From NCBI GenBank assembly GCA_900175165.2, contig FWWN02000244.1:1-64000 (forward strand): a stretch of 64,000 nucleotides of DNA. Direction: 5' to 3'. The translations under genes and the position numbers were made by a program. Under the pieces are notes generated by a model. It was not told the DNA's origin and searched no databases. It was given only the letters and a program-made list of their open reading frames with translations. Source of the stretch: Rhizomucor pusillus (taxonomy: Eukaryota; Mucoromycota; Mucoromycetes; Mucorales; Lichtheimiaceae). Below are positions 36,763 to 47,481 of this stretch, in pieces (positions within the stretch are counted from its first letter, which is position 1; each line of letters opens with the position of its first letter).

Positions 36763-39275
36763 CTAATGCGATGTAGTTGTCCAGGGAGATTGTTCTGAGG
36801 ATACAGGGCTTGTAGGAGTGTAGATAGCTTGCGTTGCAATCAGCGGTGGTTGTTGAGATGTGGATGTGTTAAGAAAGTTTTGCATCGTTGGATAGGTCGT
36901 CATCGGGAACGCATCGTCAGCAGATCGACTAGCATCAAATACAATCTGTCCAAACCATCCGCTATCATTCAGGAATCCGAGACTGTTGAAATCGATATCG
37001 CCGTAGCTTCCAAAGTCCGTATTCAGAATATTTGAAAAAGACACTGGTTGCTGTTGTTGCTGCTGCTGCCGTTGTTGCTGATCTAAAGATGCACTTGGCT
37101 GTGAGGACATGGGTTGCGATTGTGGCTGTTGACTTGTTATATTTGATGCAGGCTGGTTGTAGTAAGGATTGCTGGTATTCAAGAGAGAATAGTCAGTAGT
37201 ATTTGATGCTGGAGCGGATAACACTGGATTGTAGTTGCTAGTCGTATTTTGCTGTGGTTGCATTAGTTTATACTCTGTGCTTGGGAGCGAAGGTTGGTAC
37301 AAGCGATTGTGCGCTGCTAAGAGATCCTTGGTTGCATTGGCTAGTCTCTCGCATAATGGCCAGTAAGGTCTTAGACTCTGGATATAAATGTTTGAGTTTG
37401 ATCCTGTTTGGATAAAGTAAATTACAGTGCTTACATCAATGAGATCGTACAGAATCTTCAAAACTGCTTGACTCTTTTGGCAGGCATCCGGGCCTTTGGA
37501 GAATGTCGATGTCATGAGCAATGTTGAGAAGATATATGCAGAGTAACCCATGAAAGGAAGTACGTTGTATCCAAAGTAATCCCGCATTGCCTTGAAGACT
37601 TCAGTGGCAGTTCGGACGCCTTCTTTGCAAGTTTCAATGCTCAGTTGTATCGCACCGTAGACTCTGTCTGAGACATCTTCAGGCCGTATATCCCCGTATG
37701 CCAAACTTCCTCGATGTAATACCATAAGACTTGAGCTCCAAACAGCGTGCATGGAAAGCCAAATGTTAAAATAGCTTTTTCCAGCATGTTTCGTGTGATA
37801 TTCGAGATTGCTTGGCGTAAAGTGGAAATTCTTTGGGAGACTTTCTTTCCATATTTGGAGATTGGCATCAAGCGTGCTGTATTCTGCTACAGGTGGCCAA
37901 ACAACAGCGGATGTTGAGTCGGTTTTTGCACGGCTCATAATTGCATTGACCTCGCCAAACAGTTCGACAATTTTCATGTAATATCGTGATACATCCACCA
38001 AGGAATCGTTCACAATTTGCTCGTCAGTTACAGAAGACTCGGAGTATCGATCGCGAAGAAGCAGGCTTTCAGAAATACTAGGTGTATTTGGCTTGACGTC
38101 ACCACGTGAGAAACATTGTGTCCTGCTTGTACCTGCAGAAGCAAATTTGTCAATGCAGTAGCAGCTCCAGAACAAGCGTCTGCGAAGCGCCATGGCGACA
38201 GTGTCCACACTTCCATCTTCACCAAAGATAGGGGTGCTTAAGGTTTCTTCCTTATTTAGACCTAATTCTTGACAATATCTAGTAGCTCGTTAGACCCACA
38301 TTGTGAGGCAACAAATCTTTTGTCCTCTTTCAACTTACCGAATAGCAAGATTTCCATAAATCCATGCTCTAGGAGATTCAATTAGGTGTGACCTTCTAAA
38401 ACGAGCGAAAATCCGCTTATGCTTACTTTGGCCCAGATGCTCGTCCATATTCATAACATGTCATTATACCAAAGAACTGCAGATTCGATATGGATGGTTC
38501 CAGAAAGCTGGCATCGATGAGCGCAGTGGCCTTTGCGGCATATTGATCGCTACGTAAATACGGCGGGTCCGTTCGGATTTTCGGGTCTTCCGAGTATCTA
38601 GCGCAGCATCCGTCAGCCAAATCCGAGTTACGAATGTACATGGATGATAAAAATACCTCGCTGCAATTGCTAGTACACTCCAGAGCAAGGCTTTCGATAC
38701 TGTATTGTTTTCGATTTGTTTCGTTAATGTTTGGCGATGCACGAAGGGAAATACGCTGTTGACATGTTTGAAAAATAGGTCGACAAGCTCCAGCACGGTC
38801 TCCCGAGGTGGTAGATCATTGTCATCCTTTCCATTTCTATGTTGAGCTGATCATATATCGTTACCTAATTTGAATATATATATCTCATCCTGTAGCAATC
38901 GGCTATCATACCCCTCTCGTAATGCAAATCCTCGTCGCCGCTGTCAGACTGCGGTAAGGCGTCAACTCCACCGATTTCAACAATACGCTTTTCCAGCTGC
39001 GCAAGGCGATCCTCGAGCAAATGTACATAACCCTTCCGCGGACCACGCTTTTTGCTCTGGGTGTATTCACACTGTGCACTTGATTCGCGGCAATGGAGAC
39101 ATTCGGGTTTTGTGCCGTCGCACCTGATCTATCCCTGCACTCAATATCCTGTATCCCGCATAAACGTGTACGCCCCCTCCAAGTTCCAAACCTTCTTCTT
39201 TCTACAAAGTACACAGGCTTGTGTAGCCCGCATTCGCTTTCGGCCACTTTCATGAGACAATGCTTCAGAGTTCAT
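36763..39275 (-). CDS. Zn2Cys6 transcription factor with fungal-specific middle domain
   Basis: DNA-binding regulator, target unknown. Six exons (39275-39192, 39128-38912, 38846-38657, 38597-38427, 38368-38339, 38278-36763), 735 residues. The zinc cluster ACVLCRKKKIRCDGTKPEC..C is restored only by splicing exon 1 to an ATAG acceptor. It gives the canonical C-x2-C-x6-C-x6-C-x2-C-x6-C spacing, followed by a basic linker and a short coiled coil (LEDRLAQLEKRIVEIGG). The fungal-specific domain spans about residues 110-450, with ELVDLFFKHVNSVFPFVH and RRRLFWSCYCIDKFASAGTS. The C-terminal 150 residues are Gln/Asn/Ser-rich, including a poly-Gln run, likely the activation region. Exon 5 is a 30-nt microexon. 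Confidence 0.9.
37042..37082 (-). repeat. Poly-Gln coding repeat in the Zn2Cys6 factor
   Basis: Trinucleotide tract (GTT/GCT on the plus strand) encoding QQQRQQQQQQQP. Such tracts are prone to length change. Confidence 0.7.
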
Positions 39276-39389
39276 TGCATATATTTTTTGTTTGGCATTG
39301 AAATTGAAAGTACACAAAAGTCGGAAACACGAGGTTTGAACTGCAGAAACCTCGCAATCAATAATTGAAATTAACAAGGACCCATGTCT

Positions 39390-40603
39390 TTAGAAAGACC
39401 AGCCTCCTCTTTGGTCGACTTCATCCGTAAGCGGTACATACTTTGGGTCACAAATCAGTAACAAGCAATAACAGGTACCAAAGCTCTCACAGCTACTTAC
39501 CATCACTCCTAACCACTTGTCTTCCTTGATACTACCATCTTCCTGCTTATCGTAGATTATTATATGCTGTTGACTCACTCCAACGGGTACAAACAATCTT
39601 TTTTGCATATCAGATTGATCAATAAAATATGACGCTAGCGATATAATCCAATGCATCCTTACCTTCCCGGCGCCTTCAGCTGCTTGAGAAGCTCCGTCGG
39701 TCTTTTGTCTGAGGCAGCACCTACATGGCTATGCCGCAAAAATAGTTGTCAAGACCTTGCAGCATCTAGCACGACATTTTTTTTCAGCCTTTACATGCAA
39801 TCATATGGACCATCTTCAGCATATCCTAATCGTCCGTCTCCAACGACAAACTTGATTCTGCCAGACTCCAACCAATCTGCATGCTGCTTCCTCACGTTAC
39901 GCTCCGAAAGCGTCACCAATTCGCTGATATGCTCAATGCCCACAGCCTTTCCTTCGGGACCGACCTAGGTTTTTTGTCAGTATCAGTTACCAGTGGCTTC
40001 AGTTACTACCGACCAGCATCAGAGAACTTACCATGCTAGCCATGCATGCTGTAAGGTATCCAGAACCAGATCCGACGTCGAGCACTAGTCAATTTGCATG
40101 AATTAGCAGCGTGCGTGATATGTAGAAGCACAGACTAGTAATGGTACCAACCACGCATGCCTGGCTGTAGATAATCTTGCAGCTTTTCAAGTGCATATCC
40201 ATGCATATGTCTTTAAAATATTACCCGTGAGACACTAGTGCTTCACAATTGCGAGTAATATCTGCTCGTCTTACGGTGCAGAGATAGTAGCTCCGTAACC
40301 GATCGATTGCGGAGCGTCCTCGTAAGGATATCGAGAACAGTAGTCTTTGCTACAAAGGACGACAGGAACATCGATAATCAATGTAAAGGTATAAAGAGAG
40401 GGATGCAAAAAGTATACCGGTCGATTGCTTTCATGGCATCAAAGACACGCTGACTCGAAATGATGCTCATTCTGCGCAAGTTTTCGACGAGTTCAAGGTT
40501 TGTCTTGCCTGTACATCCGAAACGTCAGATATTCCTGACTTATTTATTCGAAAAGGGCTGATTGCTGACCCTCGTCATCACTACCTGTACATGTCCATGC
40601 CAT
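39390..40603 (-). CDS. PCMT1: Protein-L-isoaspartate O-methyltransferase
   Basis: Methylates isoaspartyl residues so damaged proteins can be repaired. Nine short exons between 40603 and 39390 encode about 231 residues, like animal PCMT1. The N terminus (MAWTCTGSDDEGKTNLELVENL), VFDAMKAIDRKDY, GYGATISAPHMHGYALE, SAM-binding motif I (VLDVGSGSGYLTA), YDCIHVGAA and LFVPVG are all conserved. The last exon carries GVMYVPLTDEVDQ. The first intron has a less usual GTCAGC donor. The gene diverges from a DJ-1 homologue with 120 bp between start codons, which pairs two protein-damage repair functions. Confidence 0.93.
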
Positions 40604-40723
40604 TGTGCAGTGCTGTGAGGGGGAAACAAGTTTCACCTGACTTTGGGTGGGGTGCTGCATGAATTTTATTGCCCAGCAGGCTAATGTCAATCCTGGGTAT
40701 TCTCTTTTCCAAACTTTTACGAA
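40604..40723. promoter_or_regulatory. Shared divergent promoter, PCMT / DJ-1
   Basis: 120 bp between the two start codons, so both genes must be driven from overlapping sequence. No TATA box or obvious stress element is certain by eye. Confidence 0.55.
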
Positions 40724-41616
40724 ATGGCAACAAAGAAAGCACTGGTACTGCTTGCCGATGGAACTGAGGAAATGGAATTCACCATTTCCGGTATGTACAC
40801 TCTCCAGTTCCAGTAATCGTGTTAGCCTGGCTTAACTCAAAGTACCGTTGTTCTTGCAGTCGACATTTTACGACGCGCCAAGGTTGACGTAACAATCGCC
40901 GGCGTAAGACTCAAGAACCACACGTTTGCCGAATGCAGTAGAAATGTAAAAATCGTCCCGGACGTCGAGTTTGAGCACCAAAATATCAGCTGGGAGGCTG
41001 TAAGTGGCATATACAAGAGAGAGGATAGTTTCCACGCTGTTCTGATAGCTTCGCGAGCAGAAGGACTACGATGCTGTTGTGATCCCCGGAGGTTTGCAAG
41101 GCGCAGAGACTATGAAGAATGATCCATCTGTCCAGCGTCTTGTTTCTTCCTTTTATGAATGTCGCAAAATTGTTGCTTTCATTTGCGCTGGTATTGACTT
41201 GCAAAAATTAGAGATAGCTATCTAAGGCGCGCTAACACAAAATTACAATAGGTACTTTGGTGGCCAAGTCTGCAGGTGTTCCTCGCGGGCACAAGGTAAC
41301 ATCCCACCCTAGCGTCAAGGATCAGCTTACAGACAGTAAGTTAAAGATTTTGGTCATTATTAGAAACTATCTCACATCAGCTATCTTTTTAAGTTTACGA
41401 GTACTCTGAAGACCGCATCGTTGTGGATCAAAATGTCATTACTAGTCGCGGTCCTGGCACAGCCTTCTTGTTTGCTCTGACCATCGTGGAACACTTGGTT
41501 GGCAAAGAGGTAGGTCGATTTCAACATACTCCATGCTACATCCGCTCACCATCTTCATCGTCACTTAGGCTGTTGAAGAGATGAAGAAGGCGATGGTAAC
41601 TGCCCAAACCCTTTAA
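40724..41616 (+). CDS. DJ-1/PARK7-like protein
   Basis: Member of the DJ-1/PfpI superfamily, linked to oxidative-stress protection, glyoxalase and debated deglycase activity. Six exons (40724-40790, 40860-40999, 41049-41190, 41252-41335, 41394-41509, 41569-41616), 198 residues, as in animal DJ-1. The conserved Glu of the active site is in GTEEME. The nucleophilic Cys is in [16 protein letters not shown], after the [10 protein letters not shown] strand. The C-terminal helix ends ..[13 protein letters not shown]. It is the eukaryotic DJ-1 type, not the fungal Hsp31 type, judged from the GTEEMEF start and TSRGPGTAF segment. Confidence 0.92.
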
Positions 41617-42382
41617 GTGCACTAGTCAAGAATTGCTCGAGTAAAAATAAATCCTTTGAAAGTTTTAGCTTATGCAAAAGATAGTTGTGATTGTTGTCAG
41701 TTTGTGAGTCATGAACATAGGCTGAGATGTCAGCAAAGATCGAGGGATTGTTATGCAGAGCATAACTATGGCTATAAAGGCAAAGAATAGCTACTGGCCG
41801 TTGCCACTATCTACAAGATTATCCTGATCCCTGATCTTCCGTTTCCATACAAGACCGAAAATGCACTGAAGAAGACCCTAATAGTCGATGTTAACTGCAT
41901 CGATCGCCCCGTCGGTCAAGCTATTGAAAAAGCAATCGGCAGTCCCTATTCTGGTCACAGAATCATACGACATATTATGAGACCAACGAATAAATTTTCA
42001 TAGATTGTGACCTTTCATATATTTAGGTATCCCTTGTATACTTACTGTACCAATATCGGAAAAATATAGAAATCTTCCGTATCTTCATACAGATAATTAT
42101 GGGTATTTCAATATTACCACGTATTTTTCCGTACGAGTTTCCTTCGGTGTAAAGCGACAAGTTAGTTGTGACCTCTGTTACTTTCATGAGTTCTGGAAGA
42201 TGTATAATGCACTATTACCATTCTTTTTGGGAAACAATGTTAAGATCTGTTAAATTAAGCGGTCGGCTGAAGTTTTATCTCGCTTCTCCAGTTCATTGTA
42301 AGATTTCGAACCCCGAATCAGAATTTATACACCTGCACAAGGCAAACCATGTTCTGTCCTTTTTTTCGCGCTTTAAGTCGTC
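41617..42382. other. Intergenic, 5' region of RPL5
   Basis: 766 bp. No gene recognised. AT-rich middle. Presumably holds the ribosomal-protein promoter. Confidence 0.5.
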
Positions 42383-43742
42383 ATGGTATGTATGCCATCC
42401 AAAAGCCAGATTGTGATCACACAAAGGACACCGGATGGATGTGCAGTTGATATGGATGCAAGGTTTCAAAGTGGATGGAGCTATTTGGGGGATTGATGGA
42501 TTGACAAGTGGATGGATCAAAAATTTTAACAGTTGCCGTTGGTAGCCATTCGTCAAGGTGCAAAAGAACAAGGCCTACTTCAAGCGCTACCAGGTCAAGT
42601 ACCGCAGAAGAAGAGGTATAGTATCATTCCTTCCAAACGACGACGATGGCTCGCTTCTCGTGCTCCTCCTCGAACGTTGCCTACCGGGATGATTGCTACA
42701 AAAGCATAGTTCAACGGACAATGGACTTACTACCCATTTGAATGTCGACGAAATTCTTTCGCCCCTATCTGAGAGTGCAACTTTTCGCGAGAAGCAGCGA
42801 GCGTGTGTCTGTCTTGACTGTTTTGACACATTCGTTGCTAACTATATTTTGCGTTAAATAGAGGGCAAGACTGACTACTATGCTCGCAAGCGGTTGGTTG
42901 TTCAGGCCAAGAACAAGTACAACTCGCCCAAGTACAGAATGGTTGTCCGTTTCACCAACAAAGACATCGTCTGCCAGATCGTGTACGCCAAGATCCAGGG
43001 CGACCACGTTCTTGCTGCTGCCTACGCCCACGAGTTGCCTCGCTACGGCATCAAGGGTGGTTTGACCAACTGGGCTGCTGGTAAGAGAGAGAGTGTATAA
43101 TGCAAGAAGGAATGTGGATGTTAATGGAGATAATTAATAGCCTATGCCACTGGTCTCCTTTTGGCCCGCCGTGTCTTGACCAAGCTCGGCCTTGCTGACA
43201 AGTACCAGGGTGTCACCGAACCCGATGGTACCATCCAATTGACTGAAGCTCTCGAGGATGGTCCCCGTCCCTTCAAGGCCTTCCTTGATGTCGGTCTTGC
43301 CCGTACCTCCACTGGTGCCCGTGTCTTTGGTGCCATGAAGGGTGCCTCTGACGGTGGTATCTACATCCCCCACAACGGCAACCGTTTCCCTGGCTTCGAT
43401 ATCGAAACCAAGACCAACGACGATGAATTGCTCCGCAACTACATCTACGGTGTCCACGTTGCCGAATACATGGAATACCTCGAAGAAGAAGATGAAGAAC
43501 GCTACAAGAAGCAGTTCGCCACCTTCCTCCGTGAGGGTATTACCTCTGACAAAGTCGAGGACATGTACGCCGAGGCTCACGAAGCCATCCGCGCCGACCC
43601 CTCTCCCAAGCCCAAGGCTGAAAAGAAGAAGCCTGCCAACCCATACGTCCGTCCCAACAAGCGCCTCACCGCTGCTGAGCGCAAGGCCAAGGTTGCCGAG
43701 AAGAAGGCTGCTTTCGAGAAGCAGTTGGCTGACGAAGAGTAA
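42383..43742 (+). CDS. RPL5: 60S ribosomal protein L5 (uL18)
   Basis: Binds 5S rRNA in the central protuberance of the large subunit. Four exons (42383-42385, 42546-42615, 42862-43080, 43141-43742), 297 residues, the same length as in animals. Coding exon 1 is just the ATG, followed at once by GTATGT. Exon 2 restores [20 protein letters not shown]. Later blocks are [43 protein letters not shown] and the Lys-rich tail. The introns (160 and 246 nt) are longer than most in the window, as is common in highly expressed ribosomal genes. Exon 4 is strongly biased to C-ending codons, which fits high expression. Confidence 0.97.
42386..42545 (+). other. Intron directly after the RPL5 start codon
   Basis: ATG|GTATGT...GGTAG|CCATTC, 160 nt. 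Needed to give the conserved MPFVKV start. Confidence 0.85.
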
Positions 43743-43969
43743 ATTGTTTAATAAAATTGCTCTTTCTTCCCTCTCGCTTTTGCTGCACCTTTACATGTAT
43801 TAATGCATCCGCTTTTGATTAAAATTCATACTTTGTGTGTCTGATGCTGTTTGGTGGAGTACAAATTACCTGGCGTAGAGAGGAAGACTTATCGAAACTA
43901 ATGTCAGTGCATCAATTTGGATCACATGGACCCTCAATGGTGTAAACATATTATACACTCTTTTCAGTA
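43743..43969. other. 3' flank of RPL5
   Basis: No gene. AT-rich with AATAAA-like sequence at about 43751. Confidence 0.5.
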
Positions 43970-45820
43970 CCCACGAATGCAACTGAGAAGGTTAGCTTTG
44001 AAAGCCTCAAAATTGTGGGAAGACAAATATACTTCGCCAACCGTATAACTGCGAATAAAACCGCGGCTGAAGGAAGCCAACCATATCTTTGGCCTCCCCT
44101 CCGTCAACTTCCTGATTCTGACAATGACTACACGCCTATTGGCTGAAAGCCCCTCTTTCGTCAAGAATTCCATTCGCATGTACATGTGCATTAAGGAGAT
44201 CCAGGAATGGAACACATTGGCGCTAGTAAAGCACGTACTCGAGTATTATGCGATGGCAAACGTGTAAGACGACGTGCGGAGTTTCACAGCTTGTTATGAA
44301 ACAGTCTTGAAAGAGTACGCTCATACGAGTGACAGTGTCGAGAAGGCAGAAGAGGCTGGCCGACGGCTTAAAGTCTTCAAGGAAATCATGCAGGCCGGAA
44401 TGATCAAGTAAATGTTCCTGGAGAGACACCGGGATGATCTTAAGCAGAATGGTGTTCTTGCTGCACAGGTCAGCCTGTTCAGCGCGGCGGCCGCCCAACT
44501 GGAAACCGTCAACAGTGCCGAACCAGAGACGCTGTTCGAGGAAATGAACGCAGCGGGAGAAGGCCCAATTTCTGGTGGAAAAATTCGGCAAGGATGGAGT
44601 GCTGGACCTGACGAAGCACCAATTTCCTCGACGATTTGTCGGTCGTCTGGAGGAGATCAAGAAGTACTTCGCCACAAAATTGACCCCAGCAGTTACTCTG
44701 GGGGAGCGTCGCGTCCTTGTCTCTTTCGCCAAGTGTGAAACTTCTGACCATGTCGAGGACTGTTGGCAGACCTGTTCTCCCGCTGCAAAGCATCAAGCAA
44801 CATTGCTTATTTGCGCACCGCCATTGACGGATTGCATTCGTTATGGAAGTCCAAGAGACTCGAATCCATGATCAACGATGAAGGCTGGTTCCGCCAAAAC
44901 CTGTTTGCATTCATGTGGGGCAGCCTCTTTCTGCAGCAGGATTTCTTCTACATCAAGCGCGGACCGACGCGTGGATTTCATCCTGCGCAACATGAATGAC
45001 GGCTCCGACTACCTTTCGTCGGAGGAAAAGCCCGAGTTGAAAGGCACCAATACCGACTTCGAGAAGGGCAGGGCCATGCAGAAGTACATGCAGCAACTCT
45101 GAACAAAGAAGCTTGGCTCCGCGCGACTGGCTGAACAATTGGAAGCGATCACTTGCCAATGGCAAGTGTGATGTTCAACATTCGAAAACAGCAAGAGACA
45201 AAGCAATTCGTCGAGATTGATGTTTAATTCTGAAGAGCAGAACAAACTATGACGAGATGTGACGATTGAAGTCTGAATAGTCGGTCTAATAACAATTCAA
45301 CCAATACTTCTTGATGCTTTGCTTGTAATTCTATTCCAGCTTATGTCAGACACGACAGCAAGGAAGACAATTAAGCGTGTACGGCAGCAGAATGATTGGG
45401 GATGACAAGTTGCTTGCCTATCGGAAGGCATCCATGACGGTTCCCGCTGTGGAGGGACATTACGCCGCGGCCGCAAACGTATTTTTCGTCCTCCTGTCGC
45501 TCAAGCGACACGTCACGCTGAACTTCATGAGAATGGCATTGATGCTTGAAGAGAAGCAACGGCTGCAGCTGAAGGCGCTTGAGATGCCTGGTGAAGACGA
45601 TGTACTTGTGCGAGACGACCCCATTGAAGATATCGAAGAACTGGAAGCCGGCAGCTATCACTTGAGCACCGAAGATGAAGTCCGTATCCTGGAGAAGTGC
45701 AAGGAGGCAAGGCATCCGGCCAGCGTGGTGACCGAACGTGACTGGGAGAAATTGCTGATTGACGACGTCAAGGAAGAAAGACGCAAAGAACATGCAGCAA
45801 AGAAGCAGCGAGTCAATTAG
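43970..45820 (+). pseudogene. Degraded large gene of unknown family
   Basis: Unrecognised but clearly protein-derived. One frame from 43970 carries three TAA stops (44046, 44265, 44409) within otherwise smooth coding sequence (LKASKLWEDKYTSP; FVKNSIRMYMCIKEIQEWNT; RRLKVFKEIMQAGMIK). It then shifts frame near 44570, 44740, 44960 and again before 45377. The last segment (45392-45820) is an intact 142-codon frame (KASMTVPAVEGHYAAAANVFF ... ending KKQRVN). The GC-rich, human-edited-looking codon use differs from the AT-rich flanks. Probably a dead copy of a lineage-specific multicopy gene, perhaps carried by a mobile element. No terminal repeats or transposase motifs were found. Confidence 0.6.
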
Positions 45821-45966
45821 AGTCCCCATACTGAAACGAAGATTTTTTCTGTCATGTAAATACCAACCTCCCTCACCTTGCATCCCAGCCATCAAATTAC
45901 CATTCCTGTATGTACAGATTGTGAATATATGCGTCTCCCTCTTGCTCGTTCGCTCAATCAGCGCCA

Positions 45967-46537
45967 TTAGTAACCAATCATTAGCCATCCAATGGAAAAC
46001 TGAAAGTCGCTTGGGATGTCGTCTATATGTGCTTGGGCAAAAATTCGGTCTATATTACAATTGCCTGAGCAGAAATGTCTCGAGGTCAGGCAAAGCGCAC
46101 TTCCTCCGCTTTTTTTAAGCTCATCATGATTCATCTCCAACAGCTTCTTCTTGTTCTTCAGGATATAAAAGATTAGAGTCTGGTTAGCTGCTTTCTCCAA
46201 CTTGAATTCAGTCTTTTCCCAGTCAGCCAGCCCGATCTGCATTATGCCAGTGTTGTCTGTTAACGGCTTGTTAAGACCGATACTTCTTTCCTTATCAATT
46301 ATCAAATGACATCAGCTCTCCGGCAACAGAAATGACTGGAAACAGCTCTATGAACTTCTTGACCTGATGCAGTATAAAGACGTGAGGATACTGTCGACTT
46401 TGTGTTGCAATTGATTCAGAAAGATGCACGGATGTGGAAGTCAGCTGGCGGCAGGTGCTGTCTTTGAACCTGCTGCGAAATGCGGTGATCGTGACTTTTT
46501 GTTGTAAACAAAGGCCGGAGCGGAAGCAACTTTGCAA
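45967..46537 (-). pseudogene. Second degraded coding remnant, opposite strand
   Basis: Two overlapping minus-strand frames (46537-46295 and 46305-45967) look like one coding sequence broken by a frameshift near 46300: PHVFILHQVKKFIELFPVIS then GLADWEKTEFKLEKAANQTLIFYILKNKKKLL. Neither begins with ATG. No domain recognised. Lies directly next to the plus-strand pseudogene, so the two may share an origin. Confidence 0.4.
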
Positions 46538-46605
46538 CTAACTCGACAGGTTGGCAAGCATTGTTATGGAACAGTAGACAGCCCTGGGTCCGTTTGCAGC
46601 ACTGG

Positions 46606-46622
46606 ATATATATATATATATA
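46606..46622. repeat. (AT)n microsatellite
   Basis: Pure AT dinucleotide run, about 17 bases, 23 bases upstream of the next ATG. It may act as a TATA-like element. Confidence 0.8.
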
Positions 46623-46644
46623 CTCTCCCTACTCTTGACTTGAA

Positions 46645-46899
46645 ATGTTTACGGGCGCACGGATTCGACCACTCAATCACTTGCAAAAGCAACGCATCAC
46701 CTCCAACCTCTTTGTCATTGTGGCACTAGGTGCTGTCGCAACCGTTGCAGCGCCTACTATCTTTCCATGCCCGGCTTTCGATCAAAATGACAAGGCTGCA
46801 CGTTTAGAAGCGCGTCGAAAGTTGAAAGAAAAACACGGCAAAACACCTATCATAATCAAAAAGCGTCGAAGGGAAAACGTTCAAGTAGAACAAGAATAA
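46645..46899 (+). CDS. Small single-pass membrane protein, unknown
   Basis: Not recognised. 84 residues from the ATG at 46645, single exon. A short polar N terminus with Arg/His is followed by one hydrophobic helix (NLFVIVALGAVATVAAPTIF, about residues 26-45), a Cys-Pro (PCPAF), then a strongly basic, charged tail (ARLEARRKLKEKHGKTP ... KKRRREN). This shape (basic leader, one helix, charged soluble tail) is typical of small mitochondrial inner-membrane assembly factors. That is inference; a small ER protein is equally possible. An AT repeat just upstream may serve as a TATA element. Confidence 0.55.
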   Translation: MFTGARIRPLNHLQKQRITSNLFVIVALGAVATVAAPTIFPCPAFDQNDKAARLEARRKLKEKHGKTPIIIKKRRRENVQVEQE

Positions 46900-47481
46900 G
46901 CACACTGTACTTTTTGTTATTATTGTTTGCACACACACACGCACACTCGTATACAATATATACCTCCACCAAAAATGCGGAATTATTTATTGCTTTGTCT
47001 ATTGCAGCATATGGAATACATCGTTATCTGCTTGCTTAACATGTCTGGGGTCAGAAACACGACGGTGCTCATACGATTACCCTGCGTTGCTGTTATTTTT
47101 TGATCGTAAACTCCAAAAGAAATGCTTGGATCGAGAAATATATCATGGGCTCTCCGGCATTGAATGTATTGCTGCAATGCTGTCGTAGTTCAGTTCAAGA
47201 GGAAGAGCACGCCGCAGGATGTTGCCAAGGGAACCTTAGATCAAAAAATGGAAGCAAATATACATGTTACTATCTCTAGAACTGCAAACTTACATCCAAC
47301 ATGTATTACATTGCAGATCGAATATCACGTATGAGCGTTCCAGATAGAAATGATATGTTCTGGAATACATAGCAAATTCAATAATATCTGGGAAACAAAA
47401 GTGGGGAATTAGGCATTTGGCACGCGTCACAAGCCAAGATGAAGGAACCTGGGTCATCTCTTTCCAGCTGGTTGCACTACA
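46900..47481. other. Intergenic
   Basis: 582 bp with a (CA)n-like stretch at 46929-46946. No supported gene. Confidence 0.5.
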
